Shown: in pieces, positions 16,983 to 24,212 of the stretch
Numbering within the stretch: the stretch's first letter is position 1
How the letters are laid out: every line of letters starts with the position of its first letter
NCBI RefSeq assembly: GCF_014268445.2
Contig: NZ_CP077089.1
Span: 3,713,501 to 3,777,500 of the forward strand
Source of the DNA: Pseudomonas tensinigenes
GTDB taxonomy: Bacteria; Pseudomonadota; Gammaproteobacteria; Pseudomonadales; Pseudomonadaceae
Length of the DNA: 64,000 bases
Direction: 5' to 3'
Made by a program: the position numbers and the translations under genes
The notes under the pieces: generated by a model
Seen by the model: the letters and a program-made list of their open reading frames with translations, nothing else
Database searches by the model: none
What the model was told of the DNA's origin: nothing

Positions 16983-18680
16983 TTAGAAGCGCGTGTTGAT
17001 CTCAAGCTGCAAGACATCGATGTCGAACGGCGCGCCGTACACCGCTTCGGTGCTCATCCAGCGACCGGTCGCGTAAACGTTCTTCGCCAGTCCGTAGTTG
17101 CCGCCGATGAAATAGCCCTTGGCGTTGGTGCCGCCGAGGTGGAACGACGAGTCGTTGAAGCCGTCCGGCAAGGCGTCGGGCTGGATGTATTTGTAGCCAG
17201 AGAAGATGTTCCAGTCGCCCTGCTTTTTCAGGTCCAGCGCGCTGCCGAGGGTGAACTGCACCATCCATGCGTTGGCGCCGCTTTCGATGTCGCCGTTGCC
17301 GTCGAGGTTGTTGACGATCTGCCCGGCCGAGCGCTTGCGCATGTCGCCTTCGTCGTACGCGAGGTTGTGGATGTAGTTGCCCTGGCTGCGCAGTTTGAAA
17401 TCTTCTGGCAGATCGGCGTCCCACACCACGTTCAGATCCAGCAGATTGAATTCCGAAGCAAGGCCAACAAACTGAGGCTGCGGCGTAGTGGTCGGGTTGA
17501 GCGGGTTCGGCGTGATGTCGCGCAGCAGGAACACGCTGTTGCCCTTCTGCATAAACGCCGCGCGGCTGCCATCGCTGTCACAGCCCGGTGCGCCGGCCCA
17601 CGGTTCGCAAGGGCTGGAGCGCTGGCCTTGAATGTCGTCGAAACGGTAGTAAGCCAGTGCACCTTTCAAGCGGTTGTTGCTGTTGATGGCCCATTTGGCG
17701 CCGATCTGCGCGCCGTACAACCACTTGTTGTCGCTCTCTTCCTTGTCGAAGCCGTTGCTGCTGGCAGTGTCGTTGGTGTAGTCCACCGGGAACGCGCCGA
17801 CGGTGCCGAACACGCCCCAATCGCGGTTGAGTTTGTGGTCGAAAATCGCTGCCACGCCGTCGAAGTTCAAGTCGTTGGAATAGAGCATGTCGGTGGACAT
17901 GAACGGGTTGGCGAAGCGCCCGCCGGTCAGGGTCAGCTCATCCGTAGGCTTCCAGTTCAGGTAGCCCTGATCGAGCCAAATATCCTTTTTGGCGAAACCG
18001 CCGCCGAGGTTCTGCGTGGTCGATACCGGATTGTTGTCCGAGCCGGTGCCGATGCGGATACCCGCAGTCCATTGCGGCGAGATCTCGGCTTTCATGCCCA
18101 ACCGTGCGCGGATGCGAAACTGGTTGGTGCGGTCTTCACGGGTGTTGAGCAGCGGTGGCAGATTGGTGCTGCTGTTGGGGTTGACGTCGTACGGGCCGTT
18201 ATTGTTGAGCTTGGCGAAGTCGACGATCTCGTTGCTGTTGCTGTCCGAGTAGTAGCGCGATTCGTTGCGCAAGCGAATGTCGCCGTCGAAACTGATGCGC
18301 GCAGCCCATTCCGGGAAGCTGTTGGGCGCGGCCCAGTTTTCCTGTTTGGCGGTGGCCATGACCTCGGCTTTGACCTGATCACGGATCTGGTCGCGCACCG
18401 CGGCCGGCACGTATTGCACGCGGACGTCACCAGGCGCAGCGACCGGCCCGGCCGCGACTGCGGTGGATGCCGCAGCCTGTTTGGCCTGCGCCGCTTCGTT
18501 CTGCGCCTGGGCGATCAGTGCGTCGGCCTTGTCCTGTTTCAGAATGCCCTGCTCGACCAGCAAGCGGATCAGATTGATCGTGGCGTTCTCCGAGGGCGCA
18601 GGCGCTGCCACGGCCTGACCGACCAGGGTCGCAATGACCATGCCGACCGCCAGGGACAATCGATTCACGTTGGAAATCAT
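16983..18680 (-). CDS. Putative outer-membrane porin (Porin_5 type)
   Basis: A 565-residue beta-barrel protein. The signal peptide runs to about residue 26 (ending GQAVAAPAPS). A helical, Gln/Ala-rich stretch follows (LLVEQGILKQDKADALIAQAQ), and then a long barrel region with RISFDGDIRLRNESRYY, FRIRARLGMKAEI and a C-terminal aromatic residue (LEINTRF), as required for BAM recognition. The start at 18680 is chosen for the AGGAG ten bases upstream; a GTG at 18686 is an alternative. In this locus it may be the client or partner of the TonB/ExbBD energizing complex. Confidence 0.85.
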   Translation of the reverse strand: MISNVNRLSLAVGMVIATLVGQAVAAPAPSENATINLIRLLVEQGILKQDKADALIAQAQNEAAQAKQAAASTAVAAGPVAAPGDVRVQYVPAAVRDQIRDQVKAEVMATAKQENWAAPNSFPEWAARISFDGDIRLRNESRYYSDSNSNEIVDFAKLNNNGPYDVNPNSSTNLPPLLNTREDRTNQFRIRARLGMKAEISPQWTAGIRIGTGSDNNPVSTTQNLGGGFAKKDIWLDQGYLNWKPTDELTLTGGRFANPFMSTDMLYSNDLNFDGVAAIFDHKLNRDWGVFGTVGAFPVDYTNDTASSNGFDKEESDNKWLYGAQIGAKWAINSNNRLKGALAYYRFDDIQGQRSSPCEPWAGAPGCDSDGSRAAFMQKGNSVFLLRDITPNPLNPTTTPQPQFVGLASEFNLLDLNVVWDADLPEDFKLRSQGNYIHNLAYDEGDMRKRSAGQIVNNLDGNGDIESGANAWMVQFTLGSALDLKKQGDWNIFSGYKYIQPDALPDGFNDSSFHLGGTNAKGYFIGGNYGLAKNVYATGRWMSTEAVYGAPFDIDVLQLEINTRF

Positions 18681-18718
18681 CTGCACACAACTCCTTTTGC
18701 AAAGCGTAAATAAATGAA

Positions 18719-19423
18719 TTAACCCGGACGCCGCCCTTGCAGGGACAGGCGCACAGGCAAAGTGATGGAGGCCGGTGGCCGTTCGCTGAGGGCCGGAGCA
18801 CCGCGCAGCGCCGCCAGAACTTGCGTATCGATCTCAGGGTTGCCGCTGGACTTGATCAGCTCGACGCGGGTGATCTCGCCAACGCTGCTCAGCCAGACAT
18901 CGGCCTGCAGCGAAAACGCGAGGTTGCGCAGCTCGGGGTTCTCGCGCAGCAAACGCTGGAAGGTGAACGCCAGAAACTGGCTGTATGTCCCCGTGCCCAA
19001 ACGTCCGCCGCCGGCCCCGGCCATGCCGCCACCCTTGCCCGCGCCGATGTTGAAGGCGTCGTTGCCGGACTGCGCATCGCCGTCCATTTGCATCGGGTTG
19101 GCCAGATCGTCCGCCGGCGATGGCGGCGCCTCTTCCTCAGGCTTGACCTCTTCCGGTTCCGGCGTTGGCTCGGGCTCGACGACTTTTTCTTCGACCGGGG
19201 TTTCCGGCTCCGGCGGTTTTTCCGGCGGCGGTGGTGGCGGTGGCGGCAACGGAATGATCGTCGGCACCTTCGGCGCTTCGCGGCGGATGCCGCTCATGTC
19301 ATTGGCCCACTGCCACAAAAACCACGCGGCGAGCGCGCCGATCAGCAATCCGGCGCCCCACTTCGCATAACGCAGCGCTGGCTTCTTCACCGGCAGCGGC
19401 TCGATCGGGAGTTGTGCAGTCAT
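18719..19423 (-). CDS. TonB-family energy transducer
   Basis: A 234-residue TonB-like protein. One membrane helix lies at about residues 22-40 (WGAGLLIGALAAWFLWQWA), followed by a Pro-rich/Glu-rich spacer (PLPPPPPPPPEKPPEPE) and a Gly-rich segment, then a TonB-type C-terminal domain (LQADVWLSSVGEITRVELIKSSGNPEIDTQVLAALR). It would carry proton-motive energy from the ExbB/ExbD proteins encoded just upstream to an outer-membrane protein. It is 3 bases from exbD, so the three form one unit. Positional counterpart of PA0695. Confidence 0.87.
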   Translation of the reverse strand: MTAQLPIEPLPVKKPALRYAKWGAGLLIGALAAWFLWQWANDMSGIRREAPKVPTIIPLPPPPPPPPEKPPEPETPVEEKVVEPEPTPEPEEVKPEEEAPPSPADDLANPMQMDGDAQSGNDAFNIGAGKGGGMAGAGGGRLGTGTYSQFLAFTFQRLLRENPELRNLAFSLQADVWLSSVGEITRVELIKSSGNPEIDTQVLAALRGAPALSERPPASITLPVRLSLQGRRPG

Positions 19424-19426
19424 GAC

Positions 19427-19852
19427 TCAGCCCTGACTCGGTTTGCCGGTGACGAGACCGACCTGGGACAGTTCGAGCCGGCGCAACAGATCCAGCACTT
19501 CGATGACTTTCTGGTACTGCACGGTCGCATCGCCACGCACGATCACCGGGAAATCCGGGCTCTGCGCTTTCTCGATGCGCAGGCGTTCTTCCAGCTCGGC
19601 CAGGGTCACCGGGTAAGCGTCGAGGAACACCTGCCCGCCGTCGTTGACCGAAATCGCCTTGGTCTTGGCCTCGGACAGCGATACCGAAGCGCTGGCCTTG
19701 GGCAGGTTGATCTGGATCCCGGAGACCTGCGCGGTGGCGGTGAGGATGAACATCACCAGCACCACCATCAGCACATCGACCAGCGGGGTGATGTTGATGC
19801 TGTCTACCGCGGCATCTTCGTCATCGTCGTGGGAGGCATTTACAGAAGCCAT
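19427..19852 (-). CDS. exbD: ExbD/TolR-family biopolymer transport protein
   Basis: A 141-residue ExbD. The single membrane helix includes the proton-handling aspartate in SINITPLVDVLMVVLVMFI (Asp29), then the periplasmic domain (INLPKASASVSLSEAK, VIVRGDATVQYQKVIEVLDLLR). It works with the ExbB fusion protein and the TonB protein of the same operon. It starts 11 bases after the ExbB stop. In P. aeruginosa the matching gene is called exbD2. Confidence 0.92.
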   Translation of the reverse strand: MASVNASHDDDEDAAVDSINITPLVDVLMVVLVMFILTATAQVSGIQINLPKASASVSLSEAKTKAISVNDGGQVFLDAYPVTLAELEERLRIEKAQSPDFPVIVRGDATVQYQKVIEVLDLLRRLELSQVGLVTGKPSQG

Positions 19853-19863
19853 GTCAGTGCTCC

Positions 19864-21660
19864 TCAGGCCGGTACAGAGTGGTTGGCGTGATGGCCGCGA
19901 TGCGACGACTCACTGAACTGGCTCTCGCCGTGCATCTCCGCCAGCCGCGTGATGAACTCGTCGACGAACACGCGCATGTCGGCGCTGACTTCCTTGTTGC
20001 GGGTGATCAGGCGGTTGTAGCCAAACAGCGCCGGGATCGCGACGAACAGGCCCATCGCCGTGGCCAGCAAAGCGGCAGCCATGCCCGGAGCGATGGCGTT
20101 GATGTTGACGTCGCCGGCCATTGCCGTGCCGAGGAACACCACCATGATCCCCAGCACCGTGCCGAGCAGGCCGATGTACGGGCCGCCGGCGATGGCGTTG
20201 GACAGGGTCGAGAGTTTCGAACTCAGTTGCTGGTTTTCGCGGGTGCGCACGCCGTCCATCGAGCAGCGGATGGCTTCGATGGTTGCGGCGGAAACCGACG
20301 AGGTATCAGCGCCCTGCTCGCGGCGGGTGCGAATTTCTTTGACCGCCACCAGGTACAGGCGCCACAGCGAGGAATGCTGCAAGCGTTGGGCGAGTTGCGC
20401 GTCGTCGGCGAACATCTCCAGACGCGTGCCAACCTTGGCGAACTGTACGCGGAAGTCTTCGTTGGCGGCAGACACGCGGCTGAGGCTGCGGTTCTTGCGC
20501 AGCATGATGATCCACGACTGGAACATCATCAGCACCAGCACGGCGATGATCACCCAGGCGTCGATTGGCACGGCGTTGAGCAGGAAGCCGAGGCTGCCGA
20601 AACCGAAACCGGACTGTTCTTCGTCGACACCGTAAGCGACCAGTTTCGACTCGGCGCCTTGCGAGGTGGCGTCCGCCAGCAACAGCGCTGCCGGGCGCGA
20701 AACCTTCGACAGACGCAATTCATCGATAGCGCCCACAAACGGCTGGAACGGGCCTTCGTGCAGATCGGCGCCGATGGCCATGACCGAATTGAACGCTGGC
20801 ATCGCCTGAGCGAGCGTGGCAACTTCGCGACCGTTGATGAACAGGGTCACTTTCGAGCCTTCAGCGGTCAGCGCGACGTGTTGCCATTGGCCCGGATTCA
20901 GCGCTTGCGTGGCGACGGCGCGTTGGCCATCGATCTCCACAAACGGCACACCTTGGTTCGCGCCGACCAGCAAGCTGTTGGCGCCTTCGCGACGGGCGAG
21001 AATCAGTTGTTCGCCACTGGCCTGATCCAGACGCAGCCAGGCACTGAAGGTGAACGCACTGCCAGCGTTGTGCTGCAGCGAAGGACTGGCCGGCAGCAGC
21101 AGCGGCTGACCGCTGAACTGCAACGCCCGCCCTACTACGCCGTCAATCGCTGCGCCGGTGGCACTTTGCGCAGTGTTGCCATACGCGGTGGTGTCTTTGG
21201 CTGGGGTGCCGGTGGCACCGTCAAAGTGATACAGCGCGGTGTAATTCGGATCAAAGGTCAGTTGGCTATTGCCGGTCGCCGGGGCCTTTTGATTGCCGTA
21301 ATACATCCAGATGTCCTGGCGCTGACCGCCCTCGACATTTGGCACATCGACCCAGATCAGCGCCATGCCCATCAGCGCGTCGAAGCTTTCGACCTGGTGG
21401 TTGAGCACGGTCTTGTCATCGGCGGCGACGAAGCGCAGATCCGAACCGTCCTCTTTGACCCCGTCGAAGGTGAAGTTACCGGTGTGCAGGCGCACCAACA
21501 GCGCCGTGCGACCGAGGGCCTGATTGATCGCCGCGCCTTGTGGCGTGGTGTCGACGGCGATCTGTTTGCGGTAATGCCAGTCGTCCTGCCACCAGGCCTG
21601 AGCCGTGGCCGGGAGCACGAAGCCCAGGCAGATCAACAACGAAAGAATGAGGCGCTGCAT
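19864..21660 (-). CDS. DUF2341-LamG-MotA/TolQ/ExbB fusion protein
   Basis: A 598-residue three-part protein. A Sec signal (residues 1-22) precedes a DUF2341 domain at about 25-125 (WWQDDWHYRKQIAVD, DLRFVAADDKTVLNHQVES), then a LamG/concanavalin-like domain at about 185-325 (ALQFSGQPLLLPASPSL, FSAWLRLDQ, WQHVALTAEGSKVTLFINGR). After a membrane helix at about 367-385 comes a MotA/TolQ/ExbB channel domain at about 425-575 (SNAIAGGPYIGLLGTVLGIMVVF, AIAPGMAAALLATAMGLFVAIPA). It is thus an ExbB proton channel bearing a periplasmic sugar-binding-like head. It corresponds to exbB2 (PA0693) of P. aeruginosa by neighbourhood. A His-rich tail (SHRGHHANHS) ends it. Confidence 0.9.
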   Translation of the reverse strand: MQRLILSLLICLGFVLPATAQAWWQDDWHYRKQIAVDTTPQGAAINQALGRTALLVRLHTGNFTFDGVKEDGSDLRFVAADDKTVLNHQVESFDALMGMALIWVDVPNVEGGQRQDIWMYYGNQKAPATGNSQLTFDPNYTALYHFDGATGTPAKDTTAYGNTAQSATGAAIDGVVGRALQFSGQPLLLPASPSLQHNAGSAFTFSAWLRLDQASGEQLILARREGANSLLVGANQGVPFVEIDGQRAVATQALNPGQWQHVALTAEGSKVTLFINGREVATLAQAMPAFNSVMAIGADLHEGPFQPFVGAIDELRLSKVSRPAALLLADATSQGAESKLVAYGVDEEQSGFGFGSLGFLLNAVPIDAWVIIAVLVLMMFQSWIIMLRKNRSLSRVSAANEDFRVQFAKVGTRLEMFADDAQLAQRLQHSSLWRLYLVAVKEIRTRREQGADTSSVSAATIEAIRCSMDGVRTRENQQLSSKLSTLSNAIAGGPYIGLLGTVLGIMVVFLGTAMAGDVNINAIAPGMAAALLATAMGLFVAIPALFGYNRLITRNKEVSADMRVFVDEFITRLAEMHGESQFSESSHRGHHANHSVPA

Positions 21661-21672
21661 GAACGTGCTCCT

Positions 21673-23271
21673 TTAAAAAGTGGCTTGAAGGTTGAAGTGC
21701 AGGCGCGATTCCTGTTTCGAGGTGTTCGGCCCTTCGAGTAGCGGGTAGCCCCAGTCGAGGCTGCCGGACAGCCATTTGCTCAGGCTGGCGCGGGTGCCGA
21801 GGCCGACGCTGGCCAGGGCGTAATTGGCGTCCTGATCCGGCAGCTCGTCGCGCAGATACAGTTGCGCGCCTTCGGCGAAGGCATAGAAACGCCAGTCCTG
21901 CATCCACGTGCCGGCGTACTTGGCCAGCGACGGCGTGCGCACTTCCTGGCTGAGCAGCAAGCCGTCATCGCCAGTGCGTTCGGCGGCCAGATAGCCGCGC
22001 ACCGAAGTCGCGCCGCCGGCGGAGAATTGTTCGTTGGAAACCAGTGGCCCGGACGCCAACTGGAACGCTGCTTTGCTTGCGCTCTGCCAGTCGCTGTCGA
22101 AGGTCCAGGTGTAATTGGTGTCGCCCTTGACCACGGCGAAGCTCGGTTTGGCGCGGTAGCGTTTGTAGTCGAAGTCTTCGTCGGAACTGCCGTAGCCGAA
22201 AATGCTGCGAGTGGCGGCGACCAGGCTCAGGCCGAGGCCGAGCTGGCTCTTCTCGCTGTAGCGGTAGCCGTTGTAGGCAAAGGTGAACGGTGCGTATTGC
22301 AACGGGACTTTGTCGCTCTCGCCGGACAGGGTCAGGCGTTCGTCGAAGTCCTTGAAGTCGATGCCGGCCGACAGCGAGTTCGACCAGTTGCCGCTGGAGG
22401 GCAGCGTGTAGATCGCCGACACACCGTAGCTGTGGCCCTTGCCGAGCACGTTGCTGCCGCCGATGGTGGCGACGTTGCTGTCGGACTGGTAACCGGAGAA
22501 CTGCACGCTCCAGCGCTCGGTCAGCGGTGCGGTGTAGGAGCCCGACCAGACCTTGGCATTGTCGGTTTCCTGCGGGGCGGTAAAGAAAGTCAGGTTGACG
22601 CTATGGCCGAGTTGCCAAAGGTTGTTGTAGCCGAGGCTGGTAACGGTGCGCAGCTTTTCGGTATCAGCGCTGTAATCGTTGTTGAGGCCGACGCTGGCGG
22701 TCCACGGGTTCTGGTCTTCGACCTGCAAATCGACATCCATGGTGCCGGGGCGCTGACCTTCGCGCACCAGCGGCATCACCTGGCGGCCCGGGGTTTTGTT
22801 CAGTTGTGCCAGTTCGCCCTGAACCTTGGCGAAGTCCGGCACCTCGCCTTCCTTCAGCGCCGGGACGTCGTCGCGAATGTCCAGCGGCGAATAATGTTTG
22901 GCGCCGACCACACGCACCCGGCCGACCTTGGTTTCGCTGACTTGCAGGTAGACGATACCGTCGGCCACCGCTTGCTCCGGCAGCTCGACGAACACTGACT
23001 GATAGCCACGTTGCTGATAGGCCTTTTGCAACGCATCCCGAGCACCTTCGATATCCGTGAGGGCTTTTTGCGGACCGAGAAACGGGTACACCGCCTCTTC
23101 GATCGCCCGCGCATCGAGCACGGTGTTGCCGCGCACGAAGTATTCGTTGACGTCGACCAGACGCTTCGCCGCCGCGTTTTGCGCAGCCTCTTCGGCCAAC
23201 GCCGGCTGCGCGCCCGCCGTCACCAGCAGCCAGCCCCACAGCGCCAGCCGTGACTTGAAAATCGGTTCCAC
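21673..23271 (-). CDS. Two-partner secretion outer-membrane transporter, ShlB/FhaC family (PdtB-like)
   Basis: A 532-residue Omp85-superfamily protein. A signal peptide ends near ALAEEA, two POTRA repeats span about 45-195 (YFVRGNTVLDARAIEEAVYPFL, VGRVRVVGAKHYSPLDIR), and a 16-strand barrel follows with the conserved VRGY motif (GGATSVRGYLAAERTGDDG) and C-terminal Phe. The GTG at 23271 is preferred: AGGGGGT precedes it and the longer frame to 23370 overlaps the upstream gene. TpsB proteins export one cognate TpsA exoprotein, but no TpsA gene is in this window. Positional counterpart of pdtB (PA0692). Confidence 0.9.
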   Translation of the reverse strand: MEPIFKSRLALWGWLLVTAGAQPALAEEAAQNAAAKRLVDVNEYFVRGNTVLDARAIEEAVYPFLGPQKALTDIEGARDALQKAYQQRGYQSVFVELPEQAVADGIVYLQVSETKVGRVRVVGAKHYSPLDIRDDVPALKEGEVPDFAKVQGELAQLNKTPGRQVMPLVREGQRPGTMDVDLQVEDQNPWTASVGLNNDYSADTEKLRTVTSLGYNNLWQLGHSVNLTFFTAPQETDNAKVWSGSYTAPLTERWSVQFSGYQSDSNVATIGGSNVLGKGHSYGVSAIYTLPSSGNWSNSLSAGIDFKDFDERLTLSGESDKVPLQYAPFTFAYNGYRYSEKSQLGLGLSLVAATRSIFGYGSSDEDFDYKRYRAKPSFAVVKGDTNYTWTFDSDWQSASKAAFQLASGPLVSNEQFSAGGATSVRGYLAAERTGDDGLLLSQEVRTPSLAKYAGTWMQDWRFYAFAEGAQLYLRDELPDQDANYALASVGLGTRASLSKWLSGSLDWGYPLLEGPNTSKQESRLHFNLQATF

Positions 23272-23327
23272 ACTACCCCCTGAATTCGCGATGACCTGTT
23301 GGCGTTTCGAACGCCGCGTGTATGGCG

Positions 23328-23939
23328 TCAATTGCTGGCTGTCGAGGCGCAGGCGTGTTTGCCCAGCCACGTGTGCAAAAGCGCGAAGTTCAGCGAGAAC
23401 TCGGGCATTTGCAGCAACGCGCCGCAGAACACTTCGCCGATGATTTTTTGAATGAGCAGCACCGCACGGGGCTCGTTGAGCAACGTGGCGATGTCGCGAC
23501 TGAGGGCGTTGAAGCTCCAGACTTTCTGGTTCAGGCCAAGACCGACGAACCAGCGGAACAGCAGGTTGTAATTGAGCTGTTCATACAGTTGCTGTTCGCT
23601 GGGCACCGAATACAGCAGTTGCAGGAGCAGGATGTGCATCACGGTTTGCGCGGGGATCAGCATGCCGGGTTCGGCATTGAGGTCGTGCAGGAGCTCGCGG
23701 TGGGCGTCGAGCAAATCGTCGATCTGCGGGCGCAGCAACACCAGCGAATGGCCCGGCGGAATGTAGCTCGACACCTCTTTCAAGGCGCCCTGCCAGTCAT
23801 CCTGCGAGACGATCCAGACCCACGGCGCGCCGTAGCGATACACCGAAACCGGCTTCTTGCGCGCGGCTTCGACGATCTTCGACAGGCGTTGATCGAGTTC
23901 CTGCATGCCCACTTTCGAGTAGCGTTCCATAGTCCCCAT
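23328..23939 (-). CDS. PhdA-like protein: Phd/YefM-type N-terminus joined to a transposase InsH N-terminal-like domain
   Basis: A 203-residue protein. Residues about 1-50 resemble a Phd/YefM antitoxin DNA-binding half (SKVGMQELDQRLSKIVEAARKKPVSVYRYGAPWVWIVSQDDW). Residues about 85-190 match the helical N-terminal domain of IS5-type transposases (LLQLLYSVPSEQQLYEQLNYNLLFRWFVGLGL, WSFNALSRD). No DDE catalytic domain or toxin gene is present, so it is not an active transposase or a standard toxin-antitoxin pair. P. aeruginosa PhdA (PA0691) occupies the same place and is linked to biofilm lysis and DNA release. First gene of the pdt-like locus. Confidence 0.8.
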   Translation of the reverse strand: MGTMERYSKVGMQELDQRLSKIVEAARKKPVSVYRYGAPWVWIVSQDDWQGALKEVSSYIPPGHSLVLLRPQIDDLLDAHRELLHDLNAEPGMLIPAQTVMHILLLQLLYSVPSEQQLYEQLNYNLLFRWFVGLGLNQKVWSFNALSRDIATLLNEPRAVLLIQKIIGEVFCGALLQMPEFSLNFALLHTWLGKHACASTASN

Positions 23940-24043
23940 TGCCTCACTCCCGGCGTCCCGCCTCGGCTTGTGAAAAGCGCCCCGTTGGGCCCCTCAAGCG
24001 CGTTACATAGGCATGACCGGACTGGCGATGTGCTACCGAACTT

Positions 24044-24061
24044 TTGTCATAAAAGCTTCAT
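24044..24061 (+). promoter_or_regulatory. Possible Pho box upstream of the pdt-like locus
   Basis: TTGTCATAAAAGCTTCAT resembles two CTGTCAT half-sites spaced by four A; the first matches 6/7, the second 4/7. It lies about 105 bases before the phdA-like start, but in the opposite orientation to the gene. Recorded because the P. aeruginosa locus is reported as phosphate-regulated. Confidence 0.25.
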
Positions 24062-24099
24062 TACAGAATTGATAGGGATTTAACAGACAACACAAAACC

Positions 24100-24190
24100 C
24101 TGTGGGAGCGAGCCTGCTCGCGAAAGCGGTGTGCCAGTCGAGTAGAAGGTGACTGACGGGACGCATTCGCGAGCAGGCTCGCTCCCACAG
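24100..24190. repeat. REPIN
   Basis: CTGTGGGAGCGAGCCTGCTC and its inverted complement around a spacer of about 45 bases, in the gap between the phdA-like gene and the preceding operon. Confidence 0.9.
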
Positions 24191-24212
24191 GGGGATGGGC
24201 GTGATTTCGGGA

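Noticed and set aside
19879-21741. A 620-codon open frame on the plus strand opposite the ExbB fusion gene
   Set aside because: It is the high-GC antisense shadow of the recognisable DUF2341-LamG-ExbB gene; no SD or protein-family features are seen.
23272-23370. Longer N-terminus of the TpsB protein
   Set aside because: It overlaps the phdA-like gene and would precede the signal peptide with a charged 33-residue segment.
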